Below, one piece after another: positions 25,571 to 34,660 of a DNA stretch of 64,000 nt. Every line of letters starts with the position of its first letter. The first letter of the stretch is position 1. The notes beneath the pieces were generated by a model, which searched no databases, had not been told where the DNA came from, and saw only the letters and a program-made list of their open reading frames with translations. Source of the DNA: Betaproteobacteria bacterium (GTDB lineage Bacteria; Pseudomonadota; Gammaproteobacteria; Burkholderiales; SG8-41); the NCBI GenBank assembly GCA_025363575.1, contig JANYDM010000095.1, forward strand, positions 1-64,000. The letters run 5' to 3'. Position numbers and translations under genes: made by a program.

Positions 25571-26536
25571 TCAATCGAGCTTGGCACCCGACGCTTTTAC
25601 AACCTTTGCCCACTTTGTGATTTCCTCGCGCACGTATTGAGCAAACTGCTCAGGGTTTTTGACTGAGGGCTCTGCACCCAACGCGGTGAGTCGTTCCTTC
25701 AATTCCGGTGCGGTAATCGCCGCACTAATCTCGCCGTTAAGACGCATGATGATTTCCCGCGGCAGCGCGGCCGGACCGAACAGGCCGTACCATGAGGTGA
25801 CATCGAATCCGGGCAGACCCGCTTCGGCCACTGTCGGCAGCTGCGGCAACAGCGGCGAGCGGGTCGCGCCGGTCAGTGCGATTGCGCGCAATTTTCCCGA
25901 CTGCACGTGCGGCATCGCGACCGGCAGTCCCATGGACGCCAGTTGCAACTGGCCCGCGAGTAGATCGCCAACGACCTGGCCTGCGCCTTTATAGGGGATG
26001 TGGATCATCTTTACGCCCGCCATGGTGTCTAACAATTCCAGCGCGAGATGATTGGGCGAGCCGTTGCCGGCCGAGCCGAAGTTGAGCTGTCCCGGTTTTG
26101 CTTTCGCCAGCGCGATCAACTCATGTATTGATTTTGCGGGAAGCGAGGGATGCAGCACGATGACGCTCGGAAATGACGCCACCTCGGCAATCGCCGACAG
26201 GTCTTTCGCCATGTCGTAACTGAGTTTGGAATAGAGGCTCGCGCCTATCGCGTGCGGCACGCCGCCCATCAGCAGCGTATAGCCATCCGGCGCGGACTTG
26301 GCGACCAGCTCGGCGCCGATGTTGCCGCCGGCGCCGACGCGGTTCTCGATAACGACGGGCTGGCCCAGGCGCTCGTTCATTTTCTGGCCGACGATGCGTG
26401 CGAGCACGTCGGTCGCGCCGCCGGGCGAGAACGGCGCGATCAGACGAATGGGCTTGTTTGGATAATCCTGCGCAATTGCGGCAGCTGCCGCGAATATTGC
26501 GGCCAGACTTATCCCGGTTGTTGCAGCGGCGTGCAT
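25571..26536 (-). CDS. Bug/TctC family receptor
   Basis: A 321-aa receptor starting at ATG 26536 (MHAAATTGIS). The frame is open for another 194 codons upstream, but that part is the shadow of the enolase-superfamily gene. The signal ends AAIAQ, followed by DYPNKPIRLIAPFSPGG, VVIENRVGAGGN, PDGYT and HIPYKGAG. It lies just upstream of the modified Bug gene, 22 bases away on the same strand, so this is a tandem pair of receptors. It is divergent from the enolase-superfamily gene. Confidence 0.9.
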   Translation of the reverse strand: MHAAATTGISLAAIFAAAAAIAQDYPNKPIRLIAPFSPGGATDVLARIVGQKMNERLGQPVVIENRVGAGGNIGAELVAKSAPDGYTLLMGGVPHAIGASLYSKLSYDMAKDLSAIAEVASFPSVIVLHPSLPAKSIHELIALAKAKPGQLNFGSAGNGSPNHLALELLDTMAGVKMIHIPYKGAGQVVGDLLAGQLQLASMGLPVAMPHVQSGKLRAIALTGATRSPLLPQLPTVAEAGLPGFDVTSWYGLFGPAALPREIIMRLNGEISAAITAPELKERLTALGAEPSVKNPEQFAQYVREEITKWAKVVKASGAKLD

Positions 26537-26686
26537 TACTCCTCCGGCTGACGCGCCTGCGATGCGGCGGTCGTTATGCGAAAACTGCGGCGCAGTTTGA
26601 CACGGCTTTTGCGCGGCATGCAATCGGGTAGAATTCGTGTGCCTTCCACATTTTCGAAACCATGCAACAGCGTGGCTTCGCTCGGC

Positions 26687-26729
26687 GCTCCCCTCTCCTG
26701 TGAAGGGAGAGGGGCCGGGGGTGAGGGCC
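26687..26729. repeat. REP-like CCCCTCTCC...GGAGAGGGG hairpin
   Basis: CTCCCCTCTCCTGTGAAGGGAGAGGGG forms a strong hairpin, followed by CCGGGGGTGAGGG. It is the reverse orientation of the element at 16430. It ends only about 23 bases before the ATG of the enolase-superfamily gene, so it lies in the 5' leader and could affect translation. Confidence 0.6.
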
Positions 26730-26752
26730 AAGCAGAACAACCTGAATTTAGA

Positions 26753-27865
26753 ATGCCTGCGGTGAAAATCAAACGTATCGAACCCATTGCCGTCCGCCTG
26801 CCGCTGACGAAGATGAAGAAGATGGCGGGTGTCGCCTTGGACACCGCCGAGAATCTGGTTGTGCGCATAGAGTCGGATACCGGCGTCGTCGGTTGGGGCG
26901 AGTCGGGGTCCGCGCCCATCATGACGGGCGAGACTGTCGAGAGCATGGTCGCCGCGGTGCGCCATCTCGCACCTTATCTGCAAGGAAACGCGGCAGATGA
27001 TATTGCCGGCGCGACGTCCGCGATGAATCTCTGGATGTATGGCAACAGCGCGGCGAAAGGCGCAATCGACATGGCGTTGCACGATCTGGTCGGGCGCGCC
27101 ACGCAACAGCCGGTGCACGCTTTGCTGGGCGGCAAGCGCCGCGACCGCGTCTCGACATTGGGCGTTCTCAGCAACGGCAGGCTCGATGCCGACGTTCAGG
27201 ATGCGAAGGAGCAGCGCGCAGCCGGCTACGTCGCGTACAAGATCAAAGTCGGCGTGAACTCACCCGAAGTGGATGCCGAGCGCACGCGCGGCGTATGCGA
27301 AGTGCTGGGCAAAGGATTTCTCATTTGTGCGGACGCCAATCAGGGCTGGACAGTCGACGAAGGCGAGCGTTACGTGCGCGCCGTCGCCGATACTCTACTG
27401 GATTTTTTCGAGCAGCCGACGCGCCAGGACGATCTCGCCGGCATGGCGCGCATAGCCGCGGCCAGCCGTGTGCCGATAGCCGCGGACGAAGGCATCCATT
27501 CTCTCGAGCACATACGCCGCCACCACGCGGCGAAAGCGGCCAGCGGCGTCAGCCTGAAGTCGATCAAGTTCGGCGGCTTGCGCGGCGTGATGGAGGCGGG
27601 CAGGTTATGCGACGAGCTCGGTATGCAGATCAACGTCGCGTGCAAGACCGGCGAGTCGAGCATCGCGTCTGCTGCTGCCGTGCACATGGCGGCGGCGCTC
27701 GCATCGAACAAATGCAGCCTGAATATCGCGAGTCCTTATCTCGCGGAGGACCTGACTGTGCAGCCGCTCAAAGTGGAACGTGGGCATGTCATCGTTCCCG
27801 ACAGCCCCGGGCTCGGCGTCGAAGTCGAAGAAGCGCGCGTGCGGCGTTTTCAAATCAAGGTTTAG
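26753..27865 (+). CDS. Mandelate racemase/muconate lactonizing enzyme family protein
   Basis: An enolase-superfamily enzyme of 370 aa from ATG 26753. It abstracts a proton alpha to a carboxylate. The capping domain begins KIKRIEPIAVRLPL. The barrel shows YKIKVG with the catalytic Lys pair region, CADANQGW for the first metal Asp, FFEQPT for the Glu, and IAADEGIHS for the third ligand; KFGGL, with a possible second base, follows. This is a MLE-like arrangement (cycloisomerase, racemase or dipeptide epimerase). The following Gfo/Idh/MocA gene suggests a sugar acid or cyclic acid pathway. The frame is open upstream of the start but not family-like. Confidence 0.87.
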   Translation: MPAVKIKRIEPIAVRLPLTKMKKMAGVALDTAENLVVRIESDTGVVGWGESGSAPIMTGETVESMVAAVRHLAPYLQGNAADDIAGATSAMNLWMYGNSAAKGAIDMALHDLVGRATQQPVHALLGGKRRDRVSTLGVLSNGRLDADVQDAKEQRAAGYVAYKIKVGVNSPEVDAERTRGVCEVLGKGFLICADANQGWTVDEGERYVRAVADTLLDFFEQPTRQDDLAGMARIAAASRVPIAADEGIHSLEHIRRHHAAKAASGVSLKSIKFGGLRGVMEAGRLCDELGMQINVACKTGESSIASAAAVHMAAALASNKCSLNIASPYLAEDLTVQPLKVERGHVIVPDSPGLGVEVEEARVRRFQIKV

Positions 27866-27867
27866 TT

Positions 27868-27987
27868 GAGCCGCAGATAAACGCGCAGATAAACGCCGAT
27901 GAATCAATTTCAAATGCGAGAGATGTCCTCGCTGGTTTTGCTGTTCTTCACGGTTTTATCGGCGGGTATCTGCGTTTATCGGCGGCT
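27868..27987. terminator. Inverted repeat of the GCAGATAAACGC family
   Basis: GAGCCGCAGATAAACGC with a second GCAGATAAACGC copy on the left (27868-27896) faces TATCTGCGTTTATCGGCGGCT on the right (27967-27987), with a spacer of about 70 bases. It begins three bases after the stop of the enolase-superfamily gene. The arms are imperfect. It fills the 155-base gap before the oxidoreductase gene. Confidence 0.55.
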
Positions 27988-28020
27988 AGTTTGGTTTTAC
28001 GAATTCAAGGGGTGGAGTGA

Positions 28021-28992
28021 GTGGTCAACGCAGCAATCGTAGGTCTCGGCTGGTGGGGCAAGAACATCGTCAACGCAGTGCAGGGCAAAAGCCCGCTGCT
28101 GAAATTCGTGCGCGGCGTGACCAAAGAGCTCGCGGAGACGGAGACGTTCGGTAAGCAGCACGGCATTGCGCTGTGTGGCGAACTCGACGAAGTGCTTGCC
28201 GATCCGGCAATCGAAGCCGTTGTGCTGGCAACACCGCATTCCTTGCATGCCGATCAAATCGTAGCCGCGGCACGCGCGGGCAAGCACGTATTCTGCGAAA
28301 AGCCGTTGTCGCTCAAACGCGCCGACGCAGAGCGCGCGGTCAAAGCCTGTCTCGATGCGAAGCGTGTCATCGGCGTAGGGCAGAACAAGCGGTTCTGGCC
28401 GTCGATGAGTGCATTGCGCGGCGTCGTCGCCGGCGGCAGTCTCGGCGAATTAATGCACATCGAAGGGCATTACAGCAACGAGAACTCGAGCAATTTCTTC
28501 GCGGGCTGGCGCGACAAGCCGGAGGAGACGCCGGGTGCAAGCATGACCGGCACGGGCATTCATATTCTGGATGCGTTCGTCAGCATGGCCGGTCCGGTGG
28601 CCGCAGTCAGCGCCCAGTTTGTGGCCATGCGCGGCGGGCACGATCCGCGCGACACGATATCGGTTCTGTTCAAATTCAAGAACGGCATGAGCGGGACGCT
28701 GGGCGCGGTGCGGGCGTCGCCGTTTTACTGGCGCGTGCATGCATTCGGCGACAAGGGCTCGGCGGAGGCGCTGGGCGAAACGGAAATCGTCGTGCGCTGC
28801 TCCGGCGCGCCGGTTGAGCGCAAGACCTATGCGCCCATCGATTCGCTACGCGCTGAATTCGACGCATTCGCCGTTGCCGTCGGCGGCGGCGCGCGGTATC
28901 CGATCACGCCGGGGGAGATGACGGCGACCATAGCGGTTTTCGACGCCATCATTCAATCGATTGCCAGCAGCAAACCGATAACGCTGGCGTGA
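28021..28992 (+). CDS. Gfo/Idh/MocA family oxidoreductase
   Basis: A 323-aa NAD(P)-dependent dehydrogenase with an N-terminal Rossmann domain (AAIVGLGWWGKN) and the family signature FCEKPLSLKRADAE containing the EKP catalytic Lys. The C-terminal alpha/beta domain includes GTGIHILDAFVSMAG with the likely catalytic His. The start is GTG at 28021, with AAGGGGTGGAG upstream. The reaction is probably oxidation of a sugar, inositol-like or cyclic polyol substrate. It is in line with the enolase-superfamily gene, but the repeat in between may separate transcripts. Confidence 0.87.
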   Translation: MVNAAIVGLGWWGKNIVNAVQGKSPLLKFVRGVTKELAETETFGKQHGIALCGELDEVLADPAIEAVVLATPHSLHADQIVAAARAGKHVFCEKPLSLKRADAERAVKACLDAKRVIGVGQNKRFWPSMSALRGVVAGGSLGELMHIEGHYSNENSSNFFAGWRDKPEETPGASMTGTGIHILDAFVSMAGPVAAVSAQFVAMRGGHDPRDTISVLFKFKNGMSGTLGAVRASPFYWRVHAFGDKGSAEALGETEIVVRCSGAPVERKTYAPIDSLRAEFDAFAVAVGGGARYPITPGEMTATIAVFDAIIQSIASSKPITLA

Positions 28993-29158
28993 CTTATGAC
29001 CGTTGACGCAGGCGCCTCGCCTCCCTAGACTGCGGATTCCTGTTTCCAGGATCCGCCTTTCGTGTTGCAGCTGCGCCCGCGCCCTACGCGGGACGCCGAG
29101 AGTCCTTCTCACTCTGCAATAGCGGGTCCCGGGCATACGCCACGGGGAGGGCGTCATC

Positions 29159-29728
29159 TTGATTCGCAGTCTCGTAGCATTATTGCTGCTTGTTTCATCG
29201 TCGGCCGCCTGTGCGGACCCGATCATGCTGCTATTGCTGCGCTTTGCGCGCGACCGCGCGGTCTCGTCATCGATTGAGGCGGGCGCCAACACGTTGCAGC
29301 ACCGCTTTGCGACCACGCCGGCGCGCATATACGGTTTTGCACCAGCCGCTGCGGAAATTCTACCCGGGACCGGCGAGCAGCAGGTGCGCGCGCTGATCGA
29401 TGATAACTTTTTGCATCTCGACACCGGTCAGCGCGACGAGGTTTTCGCGAGCCTGCAAAAAATTCTGCAGGATCCGCAGCACGAACAGGAAAAATCCCGC
29501 ATCGTGTTGGAGTTCGCGCAGAAGGCACGCGAGGTCAGGGAATGCTATACCACGCTCGCCAGGCTTTCGCGCGCGGAGAAAAAGAACCTCGCGGCGTTGG
29601 TCGGTGAGGAATACCGCCACATGCCGGAAAGCGAGCGTCTGCATTTGTTCGACGTCCTCAACGCCGGCTCGCTGCCGCTGCCGCGCGACCTGCGCGACAT
29701 CATGCTCGCCGAGCTCAGAGCGGGCTAG
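29159..29728 (+). CDS. Secreted protein of unknown function
   Basis: A 189-aa protein I do not recognise. A clear signal peptide (MIRSLVALLLLVSSSAACA) is followed by a largely helical domain rich in charged residues. Its Leu/Arg pattern includes DDNFLHLDTGQRDEVFASLQ and LSRAEKKNLAALVGEEYRHM. The start is TTG at 29159, with GGGGAGGG eight or nine bases before it, which supports this start. Codon use is like the neighbours. It is followed by the 27-bp tandem repeat array, which continues in the same frame after two stop codons. Confidence 0.7.
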   Translation: MIRSLVALLLLVSSSAACADPIMLLLLRFARDRAVSSSIEAGANTLQHRFATTPARIYGFAPAAAEILPGTGEQQVRALIDDNFLHLDTGQRDEVFASLQKILQDPQHEQEKSRIVLEFAQKAREVRECYTTLARLSRAEKKNLAALVGEEYRHMPESERLHLFDVLNAGSLPLPRDLRDIMLAELRAG

Positions 29729-29788
29729 CGCTGAGGGCCGCCTGCGGGCGCTAGAGGTTCGCAACGACCAGGCGCACGGCCGTCGGGT

Positions 29789-29950
29789 CTGGATTCGCGC
29801 ATACAGTCGCCGTTTGTGGATCCGCGTACACTGCCGCCGGTGGTGGATCCGCGCACACTGCCGCCGGTGGTGGATCCGCGCACACTGCCGCCGGTAGTGG
29901 ATCCGCGCACACTGCCGCCGGTAGTGGATCCGCGCACACTGCCGCGGATA
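29789..29950. repeat. 27-bp tandem repeat array, six units
   Basis: Units start at 29789 (degenerate), 29816, 29843, 29870, 29897 and 29924 (3' end diverged). Each core unit contains GTGGATCCGCGCACACTGCC and ends CGCCGGT(G/A). Units two to five are almost identical. The unit length is a multiple of three and would read VDPRTLPPV in the plus frame, but no start codon with a binding site precedes it and TAA ends it at 29957. The array fills most of the 300-base gap before the molybdenum hydroxylase genes; I see no gene in the gap. Confidence 0.85.
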
Positions 29951-30031
29951 GCGTTGTAAAATCGGCGAAAGCCGTCAAAACAAGCAGCGCCCCAAGGGCG
30001 CATGCTGTTCACCAAAAGCGCATTCCACATC

Positions 30032-32335
30032 ATGAGTCATGCCCACGCGGCCAACCGCCGCGAAGACCTGCGTTTGATCACCGGCCGCGGCCATTATACG
30101 GCGGACATGAACCTGCCCGGCCAGCTGCACGCAGCGTTTCTGCGCGCCGATCGCGCGCATGCCGAAATCGTCGCGATCGATGCGCAGCCGGCGCTTGCGC
30201 GGCCCGGCGTCGTCGCCGTGTTCACCGGGGCCGATGCGGTTGCCGCGCAGTACACGCAATTTCCGAATCTGATGTCGTTCACCGGCCGCAATGGCGGGCA
30301 AATACTCAAACCCGAACGCCCCGTGCTGGCGACCAAAGCGGTGCGCTATGTCGGTGAATGCATCGCGATGGTGGTCGCGGAGTCGGCGCTCGCGGCGCAA
30401 GATGCGCTCGACGCCATTGAAATCGAATACAAGGATTTGCGTGCCGTCGTCACCGTGGAAGACGCGCTGGCACAGGGCGCGCCGCAACTGCACGCCAATG
30501 TCCCGGGCAATCTGTGTTTCGAGTGGGAAACCGGCGATGCGAAAGCAGTGGAGCAGGCCTTCGCGAAAGCAGCGCATATAACGAAGCTCAAAGTTTTGAC
30601 GACGCGCGTCGCACCCAGCCCCATGGAGCCGCGCGGCTGCATGGTGAGCTACGACGCGGCAAGCGACAGCTACGATATCTACACGCCGTCGCAAGGCATG
30701 ATCATGCTGCGCAAGCAGTTTTCGACGCTGACCGGCGTGCCCGAAACGAAACTGCGCGTGCATTCGCGCGATGTCGGCGGCAGTTTCGGCCAGCGCAGCG
30801 GCGTTTATCCGGAGCACGGGGCGCAGATGATAGCGTCGAAACGCCTTGGCCGCCCGGTGAAATGGGTGGGCTCGCGCGCTGAAGGTTTCATGTCGGACGC
30901 GCACGGTCGCGGTCTCGAGATCGCCGGCGAGCTGGCGCTCGACCGCGACGGCAAATTTCTCGCCGCGCGCTACGAGTTCCTGTGCGACATGGGCGCTTAT
31001 CTGACGCCGACCGGTTCGGTCAGCCATCTGCGCAATCCGGCGACGCTGATGACGGGCGTCTATAAGACGCCGGCGCTGTATGGCAGCTTCAAAGTCGTAC
31101 TCACGAACACGGTGCCGATCGCCGCATACCGGGGGGCGGGGCGCCCTGATATCGCGTATGCGGTCGAGCGGTTGGTCGATCGCGCGGCGGATGAAATGAA
31201 GATAGAGCGCGCCGAACTGCGCCGTCGTAATTTCATTCCTCCCGATGCATTTCCGTACAAGACGCCGACGGTCGGCGTGTACGAGCCATCCGATTTCGCG
31301 GGGTGCCTCGAGCAGGCGCTGAAGACGGCGGACTGGAACGGCTTTGAGCAGCGCCGCGCAGCCGCGACGCAGCGCGGCAAGCTGCGCGGCATGGGGCTCT
31401 CGACCATTATTGAAGCGACCGGCGCGGGTGTCTTCCCGAAAGATCAGGTGGCGATCGAAGTCGACGCAGCCGGCAAACTAACCGTCTACACAGTGAGCCT
31501 GTCTTCCGGGCAGGGGCATGAGACGACATTCGCTGCGGTGGTCGCCGATACGCTTGGCTTGCCGCACGAAGCGGTGACTTTGCGCGAATGCGATCCGGCC
31601 CGCGAACTGATCGGCAACCATACCGGCGGTTCGCGCTCGATGGCAGGCGTGGGCAGTGTGTGCAAGATCGCAGCCGACAAGATGATAGAGCAGTCGAAGC
31701 CGCTGGCGGCCGAAGAACTCGAATTGGAGCCTTCGCAAGTCGACTACAAAGGCGGCGTGTTCCGCGCGCGCGACGGCGAAAAGTCCATCAGTTTCGAACA
31801 GCTTGCGCAGAAACTGGCCGGACGCCAGCCGCATCCCATGAATACGCTCGCCGAGGGCACGGTTGGCTCGACCTGGCCGAACGGCTGCCATATCGCCGAA
31901 GTCGAAATCGATCCCGACACCGGCGTTACCGAAATCGCGTCCTATGTGGCCGTGGACGACAGCGGCACGGTGATCAATCATGCAATCGTCGAAGGTCAGG
32001 TGCACGGCGGTGTCATGCAGGGCGCGGGGCAGATTTTCCATGAGCACGTGATTTACGATCGCGCCAGCGGGCAACTGCAGACGGGCAGCTTCATGGACTA
32101 TTGCATGCCGCGCGCGGGCCTGCTAAAGGCGATGAACGTCGGCGACCACCCGCTGCCCAGTAAACTCAACGCCATCGGCGCGAAAGGCGTGGGAGAATCC
32201 GGGTGCACGGCGTCTTTGCCGGCACTGGCCAACGCAATGACGGATGCGCTGCGGCCCGCCGGCGTCGGGCATCTCGACATGCCGTATACGCCGGGTAAAG
32301 TGTGGCATTCCATTCAGGCAGCAAAGCGGAGATAG
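30032..32335 (+). CDS. Molybdenum hydroxylase large subunit, form II CoxL-like
   Basis: The catalytic, molybdopterin-cytosine-dinucleotide-binding subunit of a xanthine-dehydrogenase-family enzyme, about 767 aa. It starts with the usual RREDLRLITGRGHYTAD. The active-site loop reads AYRGAGRPD, the form II type, not the AYxCSFR of true CO dehydrogenase. GGSFGQR and the C-terminal GAKGVGESG, with the conserved catalytic Glu, are present. ATG 30002 would add ten residues. Medium and small subunits follow directly. The substrate is probably an aldehyde or N-heterocycle, but it cannot be predicted. Confidence 0.92.
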   Translation: MSHAHAANRREDLRLITGRGHYTADMNLPGQLHAAFLRADRAHAEIVAIDAQPALARPGVVAVFTGADAVAAQYTQFPNLMSFTGRNGGQILKPERPVLATKAVRYVGECIAMVVAESALAAQDALDAIEIEYKDLRAVVTVEDALAQGAPQLHANVPGNLCFEWETGDAKAVEQAFAKAAHITKLKVLTTRVAPSPMEPRGCMVSYDAASDSYDIYTPSQGMIMLRKQFSTLTGVPETKLRVHSRDVGGSFGQRSGVYPEHGAQMIASKRLGRPVKWVGSRAEGFMSDAHGRGLEIAGELALDRDGKFLAARYEFLCDMGAYLTPTGSVSHLRNPATLMTGVYKTPALYGSFKVVLTNTVPIAAYRGAGRPDIAYAVERLVDRAADEMKIERAELRRRNFIPPDAFPYKTPTVGVYEPSDFAGCLEQALKTADWNGFEQRRAAATQRGKLRGMGLSTIIEATGAGVFPKDQVAIEVDAAGKLTVYTVSLSSGQGHETTFAAVVADTLGLPHEAVTLRECDPARELIGNHTGGSRSMAGVGSVCKIAADKMIEQSKPLAAEELELEPSQVDYKGGVFRARDGEKSISFEQLAQKLAGRQPHPMNTLAEGTVGSTWPNGCHIAEVEIDPDTGVTEIASYVAVDDSGTVINHAIVEGQVHGGVMQGAGQIFHEHVIYDRASGQLQTGSFMDYCMPRAGLLKAMNVGDHPLPSKLNAIGAKGVGESGCTASLPALANAMTDALRPAGVGHLDMPYTPGKVWHSIQAAKRR

Positions 32336-32336
32336 C

Positions 32337-33137
<801 letters not shown>

Positions 33138-33143
33138 TACACG

Positions 33144-33171
33144 ATCCTCAATCCTCAATCCTCAATCCTGA
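33144..33171. repeat. ATCCTCA heptamer repeats
   Basis: Three to four tandem ATCCTCA heptamers (ATCCTCAATCCTCAATCCTC, then AATCCTGA) lie between the medium- and small-subunit genes. The same words form hairpins at 59150-59205 and 61642-61726. It is a simple repeat inside an operon, 10 bases before the start of the small subunit. Confidence 0.7.
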
Positions 33172-33181
33172 ATTTAATTCC

Positions 33182-33646
33182 ATGACAAAAATCGAACTGA
33201 CCGTAAACGGCAAAAAACATTCGCGCGAAGTCGAAGACCGCGCACTGCTCGTCGATGTGCTGCGCGACCAGCTGCAGCTCACGGGCACCCACATCGGCTG
33301 CGACACCAGCCAGTGCGGCTGCTGCACCGTGCACATGGACGGCCGCGCCGTGAAGTCGTGCACCGTGCTGGCGGTGCAGGCCGGCGGGGCCGAGATAGTC
33401 ACCATCGAGGGCCTCGCCAACGGCGACCAGCTGCATCCGGTTCAGCAGGCGTTTACCGACTGCCACGCGCTGCAATGCGGATTTTGCACGCCGGGGATGA
33501 TCATGGCGATCAGCGCATTTCTCAAAGACAACCCGCACCCGACCGACGACGAGATTTATCACGGACTCGAGGGCAACCTGTGCCGCTGCACCGGCTATAT
33601 CAATATCGTCAAAGCCGTAAAGCGCAGCGCGGAGCTGCTGAAGTGA
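33182..33646 (+). CDS. Molybdenum hydroxylase [2Fe-2S] subunit (CoxS-like)
   Basis: A 154-aa iron-sulfur subunit with two [2Fe-2S] domains. The plant-ferredoxin-type cluster uses CDTSQCGCCTVHMDG and a following Cys (KSC). The helical domain uses QCGFCTPGMI and CRCTGY. It passes electrons from the molybdenum site to FAD. Gene order L-M-S differs from the more common M-S-L of form I cox operons. Separated from the FAD-subunit gene by 44 bases of repeat. Confidence 0.93.
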   Translation: MTKIELTVNGKKHSREVEDRALLVDVLRDQLQLTGTHIGCDTSQCGCCTVHMDGRAVKSCTVLAVQAGGAEIVTIEGLANGDQLHPVQQAFTDCHALQCGFCTPGMIMAISAFLKDNPHPTDDEIYHGLEGNLCRCTGYINIVKAVKRSAELLK

Positions 33647-33656
33647 CGCGCCGGCC

Positions 33657-34229
33657 ATGAACGCACCCGCGCACAAGATCGCAGCTTGCGTCGCGGGGTT
33701 GATGCTGGCTGTCGCCGCTTGCGGCGCCGCGGGCGCTTGCAAATCGATGCTCGACCATCAGTTTCCCGAATTGGTCAGCGGCAAGCCGCAATCGCTGTGC
33801 GAGTACGCGGGCAAGGTCGTGCTGGTGGTTAACACGGCGAGCCAGTGCGGCTACACGCCGCAATACGAAGGTCTCGAGGCGTTGTATAAACGGTATCGCG
33901 CGCGCGGGCTGGTGGTGGTCGGTTTCCCGTCAAACGATTTTGGCGGGCAGGAGCCGGGCAGCAACCAGGAAGTCGCGCAGTTCTGCCAGTTAAACTACGG
34001 CGTGAGCTTTCCGATGTTTGAGAAGACTGTGGTTGCAGGCCCGCAAGCCAACGCTTTTTACGCGACGCTGGCCCAGCGCGGCGGCGGCGCACCGCACTGG
34101 AACTTCCACAAGTATTTGATAGATCGCGCCGGCAATCGCGTAGTCGGCTTTGATAGCAACGTAGCGCCGGCCGATGGCAGGCTGGCGCGCGAAATCGAGC
34201 GGCTCCTGATGGAGCCGCCGTCGCGTTAA
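33657..34229 (+). CDS. Exported glutathione peroxidase family protein
   Basis: A 190-aa thiol peroxidase that reduces hydroperoxides. The conserved tetrad is visible: Cys in NTASQCGYTPQY, Gln in GFPSNDFGGQEPG, and Trp/Asn in PHWNFHKYL. An N-terminal hydrophobic segment with AVAACGAAGAC suggests export, possibly as a lipoprotein, so it would act in the periplasm. It starts 10 bases after the iron-sulfur subunit and may protect or simply follow the hydroxylase operon. Confidence 0.9.
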   Translation: MNAPAHKIAACVAGLMLAVAACGAAGACKSMLDHQFPELVSGKPQSLCEYAGKVVLVVNTASQCGYTPQYEGLEALYKRYRARGLVVVGFPSNDFGGQEPGSNQEVAQFCQLNYGVSFPMFEKTVVAGPQANAFYATLAQRGGGAPHWNFHKYLIDRAGNRVVGFDSNVAPADGRLAREIERLLMEPPSR

Positions 34230-34292
34230 TGCGGGTCCGGCCTTGCGCCGTTACCCTTCGGCCCAACCTCAGTTGAACGGCCGTTTGCTAAC

Positions 34293-34499
34293 TTAGTGGT
34301 GGTGAATCAACCCATTGGCCGGGTTAGCGCACACAAACAAACGGCGCACCGCCGAACCTACCCACACAATCGCGTTGCTGATCGCTTCCGCATCGCGCAA
34401 TGCATTAACTGCGACTGCGCGTTGAATGGCATTTACAGGCGCGAGTTTTACCCGTGCATAAAGATCTGATTCTGAAGCACTTTCATCATATTTAGACAT
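34293..34499 (-). CDS. Small basic helical protein (RSP_7527-like), divergent from LysR
   Basis: A 68-aa protein starting MSKYDESASESDLYARVKLA at 34499. It is preceded by a good GGAG seven to eight bases upstream of ATG (TGGAGACAAAAATG), which decides the start; the open frame extends 23 codons further. The middle is an Ala/Arg-rich amphipathic helix (NAIQRAVAVNALRDAEAISNAI), then IVWVGSAVRRLF. This pattern recalls the small RSP_7527/DUF1127-like proteins of proteobacteria; I am not certain of the family. It is divergent from the LysR gene in an AT-rich region. Confidence 0.55.
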   Translation of the reverse strand: MSKYDESASESDLYARVKLAPVNAIQRAVAVNALRDAEAISNAIVWVGSAVRRLFVCANPANGLIHHH

Positions 34500-34660
34500 T
34501 TTTGTCTCCACTGTTCGTACATTACTAAAACTAACTCTGGAACAATTGCTGCTCTGTCCCAGTCCCATCGAACATCATAATAGACCGGATAAATATCAGT
34601 TTGTTGCGTCGCAATACATGATATATTGTCACTCATGAGATTAGAAAATCTAATCTAATA
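34500..34660. other. AT-rich divergent promoter region
   Basis: This 160-base stretch between the small gene and the LysR gene is clearly richer in A and T than its surroundings. On the plus strand TTGTTG (34601) and TATATT (34622), 15 bases apart, could be a weak promoter for the LysR gene. On the minus strand TTGTTC and TAATGT, similarly spaced, could serve the small gene. These are guesses by eye. The palindrome at 34638-34656 lies at its right end. Confidence 0.4.
34638..34656. promoter_or_regulatory. Perfect palindrome abutting the LysR start codon
   Basis: AGATTAG-AAAAT-CTAATCT, with 7-base perfect arms, ends four bases before the ATG of the LysR gene and occupies the place of a ribosome-binding site, which is otherwise absent. 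It contains a T-N11-A core (ATTAGAAAATCTAAT) of the LysR-box type. It is likely an autoregulatory operator. Confidence 0.6.

Noticed and set aside
26537..27118. N-terminal extension of the Bug protein at 25571-26536
   Set aside because: It is antisense to the enolase-superfamily gene, and a complete signal peptide begins at 26536.
29789..29950. CRISPR-like array
   Set aside because: Units are directly adjacent with no unique spacers, so it is a plain tandem repeat.
29725..30033. Minus-strand open frame with GSVRGSTTG repeats
   Set aside because: It only translates the 27-bp tandem repeat; no ribosome-binding site or family supports it, and the repeat is open in several frames.
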